In this document: positions 1 to 5,649 of the stretch, piece after piece
How the letters are laid out: each line of letters starts with the position of its first letter
How positions within the stretch are numbered: the stretch's first letter is position 1
Origin: an archaeon
Lineage (GTDB): Archaea > Thermoproteota > Nitrososphaeria > Nitrososphaerales > CADDZS01
Assembly (NCBI GenBank): GCA_021806865.1
Contig: JAKAPU010000175.1
Location: 1 to 5,649 of the forward strand
Direction of reading: 5' to 3'
Length of the DNA: 5,649 nucleotides
The notes under the pieces: generated by a model
Told to the model about the DNA's origin: nothing
Databases searched by the model: none
Seen by the model: only the letters and a program-made list of their open reading frames with translations
Program-made: the position numbers and the translations under genes

Positions 1-555
1 GTTTACCGTAGAACAGAAAACGAAATGCCGGCAGATCCAATCATGGTCGACGAAGCAAAGGAAGAGGGTGTCCAGTTCAAGTTTCTCACCGATCCTAAGG
101 AATATCTTGGCCGTAATGGAAGACTCGACTCTGTAGTGATGAACGCGATGGAACTCGGAGAGCCGGATTCAACAGGTAGGCGCTCGCCGGTGCCGAGTCC
201 TGGAAAAGAATTCACGATAAAATGCACTACTGTCTTGCTGGCCGTAGGACGAGGCCCAGATTCCTTCTTGCAAAAAAAGATAGGCCTCAAAACAGGGAAG
301 AAGAACTCAATCCTCGTGGATGATTGCTTCAAGACATCCATGACGGCCGTTTTTGCAAGCGGGGATGTCACCACTGGCGAAACACTGGTGGTAAGAGCAA
401 TGGGCTCCGGTAGAAATGCTGCCCAGAGAATCCACGAGTATCTAATGGGACTAGAAGACAAGCATATCTCTCTTTACGAGCAGTACTTCTCACAGAGGTC
501 GTTCGAGAAGCTGATGCGTGGAGAAGAAGAGAAGGCATCACCTCCTCCGCCCTAA
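1..555 (+). CDS. GltD-family FAD/NAD(P)H oxidoreductase, C-terminal part (5' end outside window)
   Basis: The reading frame is open from the first base, so this is the last 184 residues of a longer protein (the family is usually about 450-500 residues). It starts with VYRRTENEMPA, matching the YRR-x(3)-EMPA segment that closes the NAD(P)H-binding insertion in glutamate synthase small subunits and relatives such as NfnB/SudA-type reductases. Next come the LLAVGRGPDS segment (about residues 79-88) and the FAD-contacting motif VFASGDVTTGETLVVRAMGS, with Gly-Asp at about 121-122. A helix, GRNAAQRIHEYLMG, follows, as is typical of the fold's end. These enzymes pass electrons between NAD(P)H, FAD and Fe-S partners; in glutamate synthase this powers glutamate formation from glutamine and 2-oxoglutarate. 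The N-terminal Fe-S and first FAD-binding regions are not visible, so GltD proper cannot be separated from other members. The tail is acidic and ends in four prolines. The gene converges on carB with an 11-base gap. Confidence 0.85.
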   Translation, partial: VYRRTENEMPADPIMVDEAKEEGVQFKFLTDPKEYLGRNGRLDSVVMNAMELGEPDSTGRRSPVPSPGKEFTIKCTTVLLAVGRGPDSFLQKKIGLKTGKKNSILVDDCFKTSMTAVFASGDVTTGETLVVRAMGSGRNAAQRIHEYLMGLEDKHISLYEQYFSQRSFEKLMRGEEEKASPPPP

Positions 556-566
556 TCTCTTATGAC

Positions 567-3500
567 TTAGCTCAACGGCGCTATGGTTATCTCTCTCGAC
601 CTGAGCCAAGCAAGACCTTTTATGAAAACATCAATATTCTCAACATTAGTCAGCACTGGAATCCCAAGCTCTACTGCTTTCCGTCTGATCTTGTAATCGT
701 CTTCCTGCATATCCGCGAATTTCTCTAGCGCCATGCTGCTTGGGATGTTGATGATAAGGTCGATTTTTCTATTGGCTAGGTAGTCGCTGATGTTTGGCTG
801 CCTCTCCTTCTCCATCATCTTGTAAAGGACGGTAACGTCTTCGAGCCCGTGTTTTGCAAGAAATTCGGCTGTGTGTTCTGTTGCAAAGATCTTGTATCCC
901 ATCTCCGCAAGTTTTCGTACCGAGTTCAATGTACGTTTTTTCAACTCCGTTCCTCCCACACTGAACAGGACATTACCCTGCATTGGAATTTTGTAGCCCG
1001 AAGAAGCAAGAGCTTTGCAGTAAGCGTCAAAGAAAGTCTCTCCAAAGCAGGCGACCTCGCCCGTAGACTGCATCTCTACACCGAGCATGGGATCTGCGCC
1101 CTCTAACTGCATGAATGAGAACTGCGGTATTTTCACTCCAACTTTGAACGCTGGCGCCCGCATTTCAAGGTACTTTGCAATCGAATTGCCGAGAACCGCA
1201 TCGGCGCCGGCATCAAGTAGATTTATTCCATTCATCTTCGACACAAATGGCATCGATCGTGAAGCTCTGAGGTTGCATTCGATTACTAGTACCTCCCCCG
1301 CTTTCACAATGTACTGTACATTGAATGGTCCCCGAATCTTCAGTGCCTTTGCTATCCTCTCTGTGAAATCGATTATTTTCGACTGTACCTCTGTACTCAG
1401 TCCTTCGGCTGGGATCCGCATCGTAGCATCCCCAGAATGAACTCCTGCTTTCTCTACGTGCTCAAGAATCGCACCAATCAGGACATTCTCGCCATCGCTG
1501 ACGGCATCGACTTCCGCTTCCTTGGCGTTTTGAATGAACTTGCTGACAACCAGAGGATGATCCGGAGAAACTTCTGCTGCTCGCAATAGAAACTCCTCTA
1601 ATTGTTTCTGCGTCCAGATCACTCTCATTGCAGCGCCGCTTAGTACATACGAAGGCCTCAGGATCACTGGATAGTTCTCTTCAGCGAACTCTGCCGCTCG
1701 GTCAACGGAAGTGACCTCAACCCATTTTGGTTGGGAGATTCCTATTTTATCAAGAAGATCCGAGAATTTTGCCCGGTCCTCAGCTCGGTCAAGGTCTTCA
1801 GGCGATGTCCCAAGTACTTTTGCACCCTGTGCTGCCAGTTTCGGAATGAGGTTATTTGCTGTCTGCCCACCTACGCAGCAGACAATCCCATACGGCCTTT
1901 CTGTTTCGTAGATGTCGAGGACTCTTTCGAGCGTCAGTTCCTCGAAATAAAGTCGGTCACTCATGTCATAGTCAGTGGAGACTGTTTCAGGATTGCAGTT
2001 TACCACTATGACTTCAAATCCACGTTTCTGGATGCCCCAGACCATATTCATGGTGCCCCAGTCGAATTCAACAGAGCTGCCTATTCTGTAGCAGCCGGCA
2101 CCCAGCACCATGATCTTGTTGCTGCCGTTTTCGAAAGAGACGTTATGTTGTCTTCCGTCGTAGCTCGTGTAAAGGTAATTAGTTTTGGCCGGCCATTCAG
2201 CAGCCAGACTATCCACCTGCTTGACGTAGGGAACAATTGTGTTTGCGTGGCGCAATTCCCTGACCTTCGCTTCGGAAATCTTCAATCTCTTTGAAATCCA
2301 AGAATCTGAGAACCCGAGCTCCTTGGATCTCTTCAGAGTCGGAGCGTCGATGGGTTTTCCTGTTTCTGCTATTTCTGCGAGACTGAGATCGTGGTCAACT
2401 ATGTTCTTCAGACCGGAAATGAACCAAGTATCAATCCAAGTTAGTCGGTTAATATCTTCTACAGAGAACCCGTTTGCAAGTGCTTCGGCAACGTGAAACA
2501 GTATTGCGTCTGTCGGATGGACTAGCGCATTTTCCAACAGTTCAACCGAACCAAGCCGTTTGTAGTCAAGCAAGCCGTCGCGACCGATGTCGATCATTCG
2601 AATGGCCTTCTGAATTGCTTCTTCAAATGACCTTCCGATTGCCATGACCTCGCCGACTGATTTCATTTGGCTGCCAAGCTCGCGCCGCACTCTTTCGAAT
2701 TTTCTGAAATCAAAACGCGGCATCTTCACCACGATGTAGTCCAACGCTGGCTCAAAGCAAGCTGATGTGATTCCCGTGACTTTGTTTGTTAATTCATCCA
2801 GCGAGTAACCGAGGGCGATTTTTGCCGCAACGTAGGCAATTGGATAGCCAGTAGCCTTCGAAGCAAGTGCAGAGGATCTGGATAGTCTCGCGTTGATCTC
2901 GATTGCATAATACCGCTTGGATTTCGTGTCAAGTGCGAACTGGATGTTGCATTCTCCAACTATGCCGACCGCACGCGCTGCTCGGATCGAAATCTCGCGC
3001 AAAAAGTGAAACTCTTGGTTTGAAAGTGTCTGCGATGGGGCGACGACCGTGTTGTCTCCTGTGTGAACCCGCATTGCGAGAACATTTTCCATATTGCATA
3101 TCGTAATTGCATTATCCTTGGAATCGCGCATCACCTCGTACTCTATTTGCTTCCATGAACCAACGTACTCTTCAATCAAGACTTGGTGAACTAGGCTGTT
3201 TGCTAATCCCTTCTCGACTATTATGTCGAGATCATACTCATTGAATGCGACTCCACCCCCTCTTCCGCCCAGAGTGAATGCCACGCGCACAATCACAGGG
3301 TACCCGATTCTTGACGCAACAACTCGGGCTTCCTCAACAGAGTAAACAGCTTCGCTGGTCGGGCAATCGATACCAGTTTGTGACATTGTGATCTTGAAAA
3401 GATCTCGATCTTCGGTGAGTTCGATCCCTCGAACAGGTGTTCCAAGAACACGCACACCGTATTTTGCAAGTATGCCATTCTTCTCCAACCCGACCCCACA

Positions 3501-3791
3501 ATTTAGAGCAGTCTGACCTCCAAAACTCAGAAGTATTGAATCCGGGCGTTCCTGCTTGATTACCTGTTCCACATACTCTACAGTTACAGGCAAGAAGTAG
3601 ACTTTGTCGGCCATCTTCGTGTCTGTCTGTATTGTAGCGACGTTTGGGTTCACAAGGATTGTCTGGATCCCTTCTTCCTTTAGAGCCTTAAGCGCCTGCG
3701 AACCAGAGTAATCGAACTCGCCTGCTTCACCGATCTTTATCGATCCGCTACCAAGAACAAGAACTTTCTTTATTGATTTGTCAAGAGGCAC
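567..3791 (-). CDS. carB: Carbamoyl-phosphate synthase large subunit (CarB), archaeal/eukaryote-like type
   Basis: This cytoplasmic synthetase makes carbamoyl phosphate from bicarbonate, two ATP and ammonia channelled from CarA, feeding pyrimidine and arginine synthesis. At 1074 residues it is full length (E. coli 1073). Two homologous halves are visible. The carboxyphosphate half begins VLGSGSIKIGEAGEFDYSGS (about 11-31), with GGQTALN at 91-97, Arg129, Arg169, the glycine-rich loop GGRGGG at 175-180 and metal-site EINAR at 298-302. The carbamate half begins VLGAGCYRIGSSVEFDW (562-578), with NPETVSTDYD, RPSYVLSGAAM (712-722) and ECNLRASRS (838-846). Residues from about 938 form the MGS-like allosteric domain; Ser944, Thr971, Thr974 and Asn1015 sit at or near effector-contact positions of E. 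coli, so nucleotide control is possible but inferred. The SGAAM, ECN-x-R-x-SRS and EIN-A-R forms resemble CAD/CPS II more than E. coli. The start is GTG: a stop lies three codons upstream and the N-terminus then fits the family. It is the second gene of the carAB operon. Confidence 0.97.
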   Translation of the reverse strand: MPLDKSIKKVLVLGSGSIKIGEAGEFDYSGSQALKALKEEGIQTILVNPNVATIQTDTKMADKVYFLPVTVEYVEQVIKQERPDSILLSFGGQTALNCGVGLEKNGILAKYGVRVLGTPVRGIELTEDRDLFKITMSQTGIDCPTSEAVYSVEEARVVASRIGYPVIVRVAFTLGGRGGGVAFNEYDLDIIVEKGLANSLVHQVLIEEYVGSWKQIEYEVMRDSKDNAITICNMENVLAMRVHTGDNTVVAPSQTLSNQEFHFLREISIRAARAVGIVGECNIQFALDTKSKRYYAIEINARLSRSSALASKATGYPIAYVAAKIALGYSLDELTNKVTGITSACFEPALDYIVVKMPRFDFRKFERVRRELGSQMKSVGEVMAIGRSFEEAIQKAIRMIDIGRDGLLDYKRLGSVELLENALVHPTDAILFHVAEALANGFSVEDINRLTWIDTWFISGLKNIVDHDLSLAEIAETGKPIDAPTLKRSKELGFSDSWISKRLKISEAKVRELRHANTIVPYVKQVDSLAAEWPAKTNYLYTSYDGRQHNVSFENGSNKIMVLGAGCYRIGSSVEFDWGTMNMVWGIQKRGFEVIVVNCNPETVSTDYDMSDRLYFEELTLERVLDIYETERPYGIVCCVGGQTANNLIPKLAAQGAKVLGTSPEDLDRAEDRAKFSDLLDKIGISQPKWVEVTSVDRAAEFAEENYPVILRPSYVLSGAAMRVIWTQKQLEEFLLRAAEVSPDHPLVVSKFIQNAKEAEVDAVSDGENVLIGAILEHVEKAGVHSGDATMRIPAEGLSTEVQSKIIDFTERIAKALKIRGPFNVQYIVKAGEVLVIECNLRASRSMPFVSKMNGINLLDAGADAVLGNSIAKYLEMRAPAFKVGVKIPQFSFMQLEGADPMLGVEMQSTGEVACFGETFFDAYCKALASSGYKIPMQGNVLFSVGGTELKKRTLNSVRKLAEMGYKIFATEHTAEFLAKHGLEDVTVLYKMMEKERQPNISDYLANRKIDLIINIPSSMALEKFADMQEDDYKIRRKAVELGIPVLTNVENIDVFIKGLAWLRSREITIAPLS

Positions 3792-3797
3792 GCCACT

Positions 3798-4892
3798 TCA
3801 ACTCCACTTCGCGATCTTCTCCGCGAAAACATCAAACACATAGGACGCGTCTACTGGGCCAGGCGATGCCTCAGGATGGAACTGGACAGATATGCAGGGT
3901 TTGGTTTCATGGATCAATCCCTCTATTGTCTTGTCGTCAGCATTCATAAACCAGGGGCGAAGTCTTGTGGACTTCAATGAGTCTTCGCTGACTGAGTAAC
4001 CGTGATTTTGACTTGTTACAAGACAGCGGCCACTGAGCAAATCGATACAGGGTTTGTTTTGCCCTCTGTGTCCGTACTTGAGCTTGAAAGTATCAGCCCC
4101 CTGAGAAAGGGCAATGATCTGGGTTCCCAGACAAATGCCAAGCGTTGGTATTCCTTCATCCACCGTTTGCCTTGCCAGGTCCACTGCGGGACCGCAAGTT
4201 TTGGGGTCGCCAGGGCCGTTGCTGAAAACTACACCGCTGCATTTGGGGAGTTCGCTGCGCTTTGTATTATACGGAAGAACCACCACTTCAAAGCCCCTCA
4301 ATACTAGGCTACGAACAATGTTCAATTTCGCTCCGCAATCAATGAGAGCAATACTTCCACGCGAATTCTTACCATACGTGATTGGTGCTTTTGTGCTCAC
4401 AACATCGTAGAAGTTTATGCTCGAATAATTTTGGACCAGCCCCAAAGCAGCATTTGCTTGGGCCTCTGTTGAAGCAACCGCGCCCATCATTACGCCCCTC
4501 TCCCTGAGATGAAGAGTGAGCTCCCTTGTATCGACTCCCTCGATTCCCGAGATAGCCTCTTCGTTCATCCAGCCACTCAGGGTTTTTGTAAATTCGTGAT
4601 GAGAGGGCGATTTTGAGACGTTGTTTGCTATAACCGCTTTTGACTGAATTTTCCCAGACTCGAAATTCTTCAGGATTTTGTTTTCATCTGAGACATAATC
4701 TGGAACGCCATAATTCCCGACCAGAGGATACGTGAAGCAAACTAGCTGACCAGAGTACGAAGGATCTGTGAGTGTTTCAGTATAACCAACCATGCCAGTA
4801 TTAAAGACCACTTCGCCAACAACTGGCTGTTTTGGATAACGCCCGAACGAAAAGCCGTCGAAAGACTTGCCGTCTTCAAGAACAAGCTTGAT
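3798..4892 (-). CDS. carA: Carbamoyl-phosphate synthase small (glutaminase) subunit CarA, start codon unresolved
   Basis: CarA hydrolyses glutamine and passes ammonia to CarB. The class-I glutamine amidotransferase domain shows the nucleophile in GICLGTQ (Cys codon 4131-4133; residue 254 in the numbering used here), an ASPGP-flanked QFHPE motif with catalytic His339 and Glu341, plus SNGPGDP and SQNHGY. The N-terminal domain shows VFNTGMVGYTETLTDPSYSG and NYGVP, both strongly conserved in CarA. The first canonical in-frame start is GTG at 4811 (337 residues), but that cuts inside the conserved strand GEVVFNTG. In-frame codons upstream read IKLVLEDGKSFDGFSFG, which matches the usual CarA N-terminus after the initiator Met. 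The frame is closed by TGA at 4926-4928, and no ATG, GTG or TTG occurs between it and 4811. The coordinates given here take the ATC codon at 4890-4892 as the likely position of the first residue (364 residues, normal length). This implies either a non-canonical start or a sequence error. carA is the first gene of the operon, 6 bases before carB. Confidence 0.93.
   Translation of the reverse strand: MKLVLEDGKSFDGFSFGRYPKQPVVGEVVFNTGMVGYTETLTDPSYSGQLVCFTYPLVGNYGVPDYVSDENKILKNFESGKIQSKAVIANNVSKSPSHHEFTKTLSGWMNEEAISGIEGVDTRELTLHLRERGVMMGAVASTEAQANAALGLVQNYSSINFYDVVSTKAPITYGKNSRGSIALIDCGAKLNIVRSLVLRGFEVVVLPYNTKRSELPKCSGVVFSNGPGDPKTCGPAVDLARQTVDEGIPTLGICLGTQIIALSQGADTFKLKYGHRGQNKPCIDLLSGRCLVTSQNHGYSVSEDSLKSTRLRPWFMNADDKTIEGLIHETKPCISVQFHPEASPGPVDASYVFDVFAEKIAKWS
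3802..3805 (-). promoter_or_regulatory. Possible Shine-Dalgarno for carB inside the carA 3' end
   Basis: Minus-strand GGAG lies 10 bases before the carB GTG start, within the last codons of carA. It matches part of the archaeal anti-Shine-Dalgarno complement (GGAGGTGAT). The match is only four bases, so translational coupling with carA, whose stop is 6 bases from the start, may matter more. The motif lies in the second of two GAAGTGG direct repeats that flank the carA stop codon (plus-strand CCACTTC at 3793-3799 and 3804-3810). Confidence 0.35.
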
Positions 4893-4947
4893 CGGCTCAG
4901 CGCTGGATTTCGAGAACTTGAACCCTCAGAGTTTCAAAGAATTATTC

Positions 4948-4955
4948 TATTTAAA
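4948..4955 (-). promoter_or_regulatory. TATA box of the carAB promoter
   Basis: On the minus strand this reads TTTAAATA, a close match to the archaeal TATA box, in an A/T-rich patch that stands out from the flanking sequence. With the usual spacing of about 26 bases, transcription would start near 4925-4926, right at the 5' edge of the open carA frame. That predicts a leader of about 33 bases if translation starts at the ATC at 4892, and about 115 bases if it starts at the GTG at 4811. No clear purine-rich BRE was identified beyond the A-run just upstream of the box. Confidence 0.6.
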
Positions 4956-5033
4956 TTTTCAGACAGCAGACCGTAACTCTTTGGCCCGAAATTGTTGCCC
5001 GTCTTGCTTACCCGCGTGAAATGATCAACGCAG

Positions 5034-5390
5034 CTAGTCTGCAGCCAACATTGAAAAGAGTGTGTCCTGACTCGAAGGCAAATCAAATCGCAACCATCTA
5101 CTCCCTTCTTCGTCCAGACTCACAAGATCTTTGACCGATTCGTAGTTCGCATTCGCGGTTCTTAGGGGAACCAGAGCAACAACCTCCCACTTGTGTTTCA
5201 GCAGCACCACCTGCTCGGCCTTGTTGTATATCAGCACAGGTTCAATGTTAATTGAATCATACTCGACCTCTTCTGAAAAACCCAACGACAGAAGACGCGT
5301 CCTGACAGAAGAAATCACTGTTCGCTTTGGTTCCACGAGGGTGTTTACCATATCTTCCGCGTTTCTGTTCCCTACCGAACCAGTCCTCAT
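5034..5390 (-). CDS. Conserved-looking small protein of unknown function, 118 aa
   Basis: I do not recognise this protein. The ATG at 5390 is the only standard start in the open frame, which is closed by a TAG at 5442-5444. A TATA-like box lies at a distance that gives a leader of about 11 bases, which supports both the start and the gene. The 118 residues have no signal peptide, no membrane segment and no cysteine. The sequence suggests a small alpha/beta domain: a helix at about 11-36 (EPKRTVISSVRTRLLSLG), strands at about 40-56 and 59-76 (EQVVLLKHKWEVVALVPL), a helix near 83-92, a strand SRWLRFDL (97-104) and a final short helix. The strand-plus-helix ending recalls small DUF1801/DUF5655-like domains, but this is a weak impression and not an assignment. 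It lies upstream of carA on the same strand, separated by about 105-140 bases that contain the carA promoter, so it is probably a separate transcription unit. Confidence 0.62.
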   Translation of the reverse strand: MRTGSVGNRNAEDMVNTLVEPKRTVISSVRTRLLSLGFSEEVEYDSINIEPVLIYNKAEQVVLLKHKWEVVALVPLRTANANYESVKDLVSLDEEGSRWLRFDLPSSQDTLFSMLAAD

Positions 5391-5423
5391 GGCTTCAATC
5401 CCGAGCCATCCTTGCTTGAGAGG

Positions 5424-5431
5424 AATATAAA
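5424..5431 (-). promoter_or_regulatory. TATA-like box upstream of the 118-aa gene
   Basis: The minus strand reads TTTATATT. An initiation site about 26 bases on would fall near 5401-5402, roughly 11 bases before the ATG at 5390. This is a nearly leaderless arrangement, common in archaea, and agrees with the absence of a Shine-Dalgarno sequence there. The element was judged by eye only. Confidence 0.45.
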
Positions 5432-5477
5432 CAAGGGCGCCCTATGCTTGATCTTCTTAAGGACATAACGATAAAGA

Positions 5478-5508
5478 GCCCGCACGTGGGCCCGTAACCC
5501 TCTTTTTT
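5478..5508 (+). terminator. Hairpin followed by a T-run (possible plus-strand terminator)
   Basis: GCCCG (5478-5482) can pair with TGGGC (5487-5491), including one G-U pair, around a 4-base loop. Eleven bases later there is a run of six T (5503-5508) in a C/T-rich context. Oligo-T on the coding strand is the main archaeal termination signal. However, no plus-strand gene ends just before it, so its use is uncertain and the gap between stem and T-run is long for a classic intrinsic terminator. Confidence 0.25.
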
Positions 5509-5548
5509 CGGCATACTGTTGCCAAGGAATCCAGCTTTTGATATGGGT

Positions 5549-5588
5549 TCAATGGTTTCCTGTAATGAGAGATCTATGATACCATTGA
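5549..5588. repeat. 8-bp inverted repeat in the right intergenic region
   Basis: TCAATGGT at 5549-5556 is the exact reverse complement of ACCATTGA at 5581-5588, separated by 24 bases. It could be a hairpin stem in an RNA or a two-site operator. It lies between the promoter-like element at the right edge and the T-run and hairpin near 5500. An 8-bp match in about 200 bases may also occur by chance. Confidence 0.35.
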
Positions 5589-5629
5589 GATGTGTATGAA
5601 TTCTGTGAGCTTTATTGAACTCCTGTGTC

Positions 5630-5639
5630 TATTTAAAAG
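5630..5639. promoter_or_regulatory. Near-symmetrical TATA element at the right edge
   Basis: The plus strand reads ATTTAAAAG (5631-5639) and the minus strand TTTTAAATAG, the latter containing the same TTTAAATA core as the carA promoter. On the minus strand it would start a transcript near 5608; on the plus strand near 5661, outside the window. Minus-strand use would yield either a long leader for the 118-aa gene or an RNA without a clear protein product. Plus-strand use would serve a divergent gene beyond the edge. Confidence 0.4.
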
Positions 5640-5649
5640 GGCCCCGTCC

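Larger units (their letters stand above)
5391..5649. other. Intergenic region with no convincing gene
   Basis: This stretch of about 260 bases contains only very short reading frames on either strand. It holds the TATA-like box of the 118-aa gene, a G/C-rich hairpin with a T-run, an 8-bp inverted repeat and an edge promoter element. No tRNA cloverleaf, snoRNA C/D box pair or riboswitch consensus was recognised by eye. Confidence 0.6.

Noticed and set aside
3..461. 152-codon minus-strand frame opposite the GltD-like gene
   Set aside because: The plus-strand frame has clear family motifs throughout, and this antisense frame shows none.
1731..2294. 187-codon plus-strand frame within carB
   Set aside because: It lies wholly antisense to strongly conserved carB sequence and has no recognisable domain. 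It is a shadow frame.
4002..4410. Two overlapping plus-strand frames opposite carA
   Set aside because: They are antisense to the conserved CarA glutaminase domain and have no domain features of their own.
4926..4937. In-frame TTG followed by TGA upstream of carA, read as a start with stop readthrough
   Set aside because: TGA is used as the carA stop, so it is not reassigned here. The predicted transcript start lies at or after the TGA, so the TTG is probably not transcribed.
5191..5430. 79-codon plus-strand frame overlapping the 118-aa gene
   Set aside because: It has no promoter or ribosome site and a low-complexity Ser/Thr-rich composition. The minus-strand frame is better supported by its TATA-like box and start.
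5444..5497. Mini reading frame MLDLLKDITIKSPHVGP before the T-run, suggesting a leader peptide with attenuator
   Set aside because: The only plus-strand TATA-like element nearby would start transcription after the ATG. There is no ribosome binding site, and no plus-strand gene follows within the window.
5395..5514. 39-codon minus-strand frame starting MPKKEGYGPTCGLF
   Set aside because: It spans the TATA-like box of the 118-aa gene, has no ribosome binding site and resembles no family I know.
5541..5556. GGGTTCAATGG resembling a tRNA T-arm
   Set aside because: The opposite half of the T-stem is missing, and no acceptor, D or anticodon stems can be drawn around it.

Overview
The window looks like ordinary chromosomal DNA of an archaeon. 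Short A/T-rich boxes (TTTAAATA, TTTATATT) lie about 26 bases before the expected transcript starts of two genes. Shine-Dalgarno sequences are weak or missing. The carbamoyl-phosphate synthetase large subunit carries the sequence signatures shared by archaeal and eukaryotic CPS II/CAD enzymes rather than those of the E. coli type. A member of the Nitrososphaerota/Thermoproteota side of the archaea is my best guess, but the window alone cannot settle the lineage.

Layout from left to right: (1) the 3' end of a plus-strand flavoprotein reductase of the glutamate-synthase small-subunit (GltD) family runs off the left edge and ends at 555. (2) Eleven bases later, on the opposite strand, carB ends. 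It runs from 3791 down to 567. (3) carA lies directly upstream of carB on the same strand, with a 6-base gap, so the two form a carAB operon read right to left. A TATA-box promoter sits just before carA at about 4948-4955. (4) A separate minus-strand gene for a 118-residue protein of unknown function (5390-5034) precedes carA and has its own TATA-like box. (5) The last 260 bases or so (5391-5649) hold no convincing gene. They contain promoter-like elements, an inverted repeat and a hairpin followed by a T-run. A near-symmetrical TATA element at the right edge could serve either strand.

CarA releases ammonia from glutamine, and CarB combines it with bicarbonate and two ATP to make carbamoyl phosphate for pyrimidine and arginine synthesis. 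The GltD-like reductase would also belong to glutamine/glutamate nitrogen metabolism, but it is convergent with carAB and not in the operon.

No mobile element, CRISPR array, tRNA or rRNA was found, and I see no clearly new multi-gene system. The points most worth checking are as follows. carA homology extends about 27 codons upstream of its first in-frame GTG, through a stretch with no ATG, GTG or TTG. carA and carB share one reading frame and are separated by only one stop codon and two sense codons. CarB is of the eukaryote-like type.
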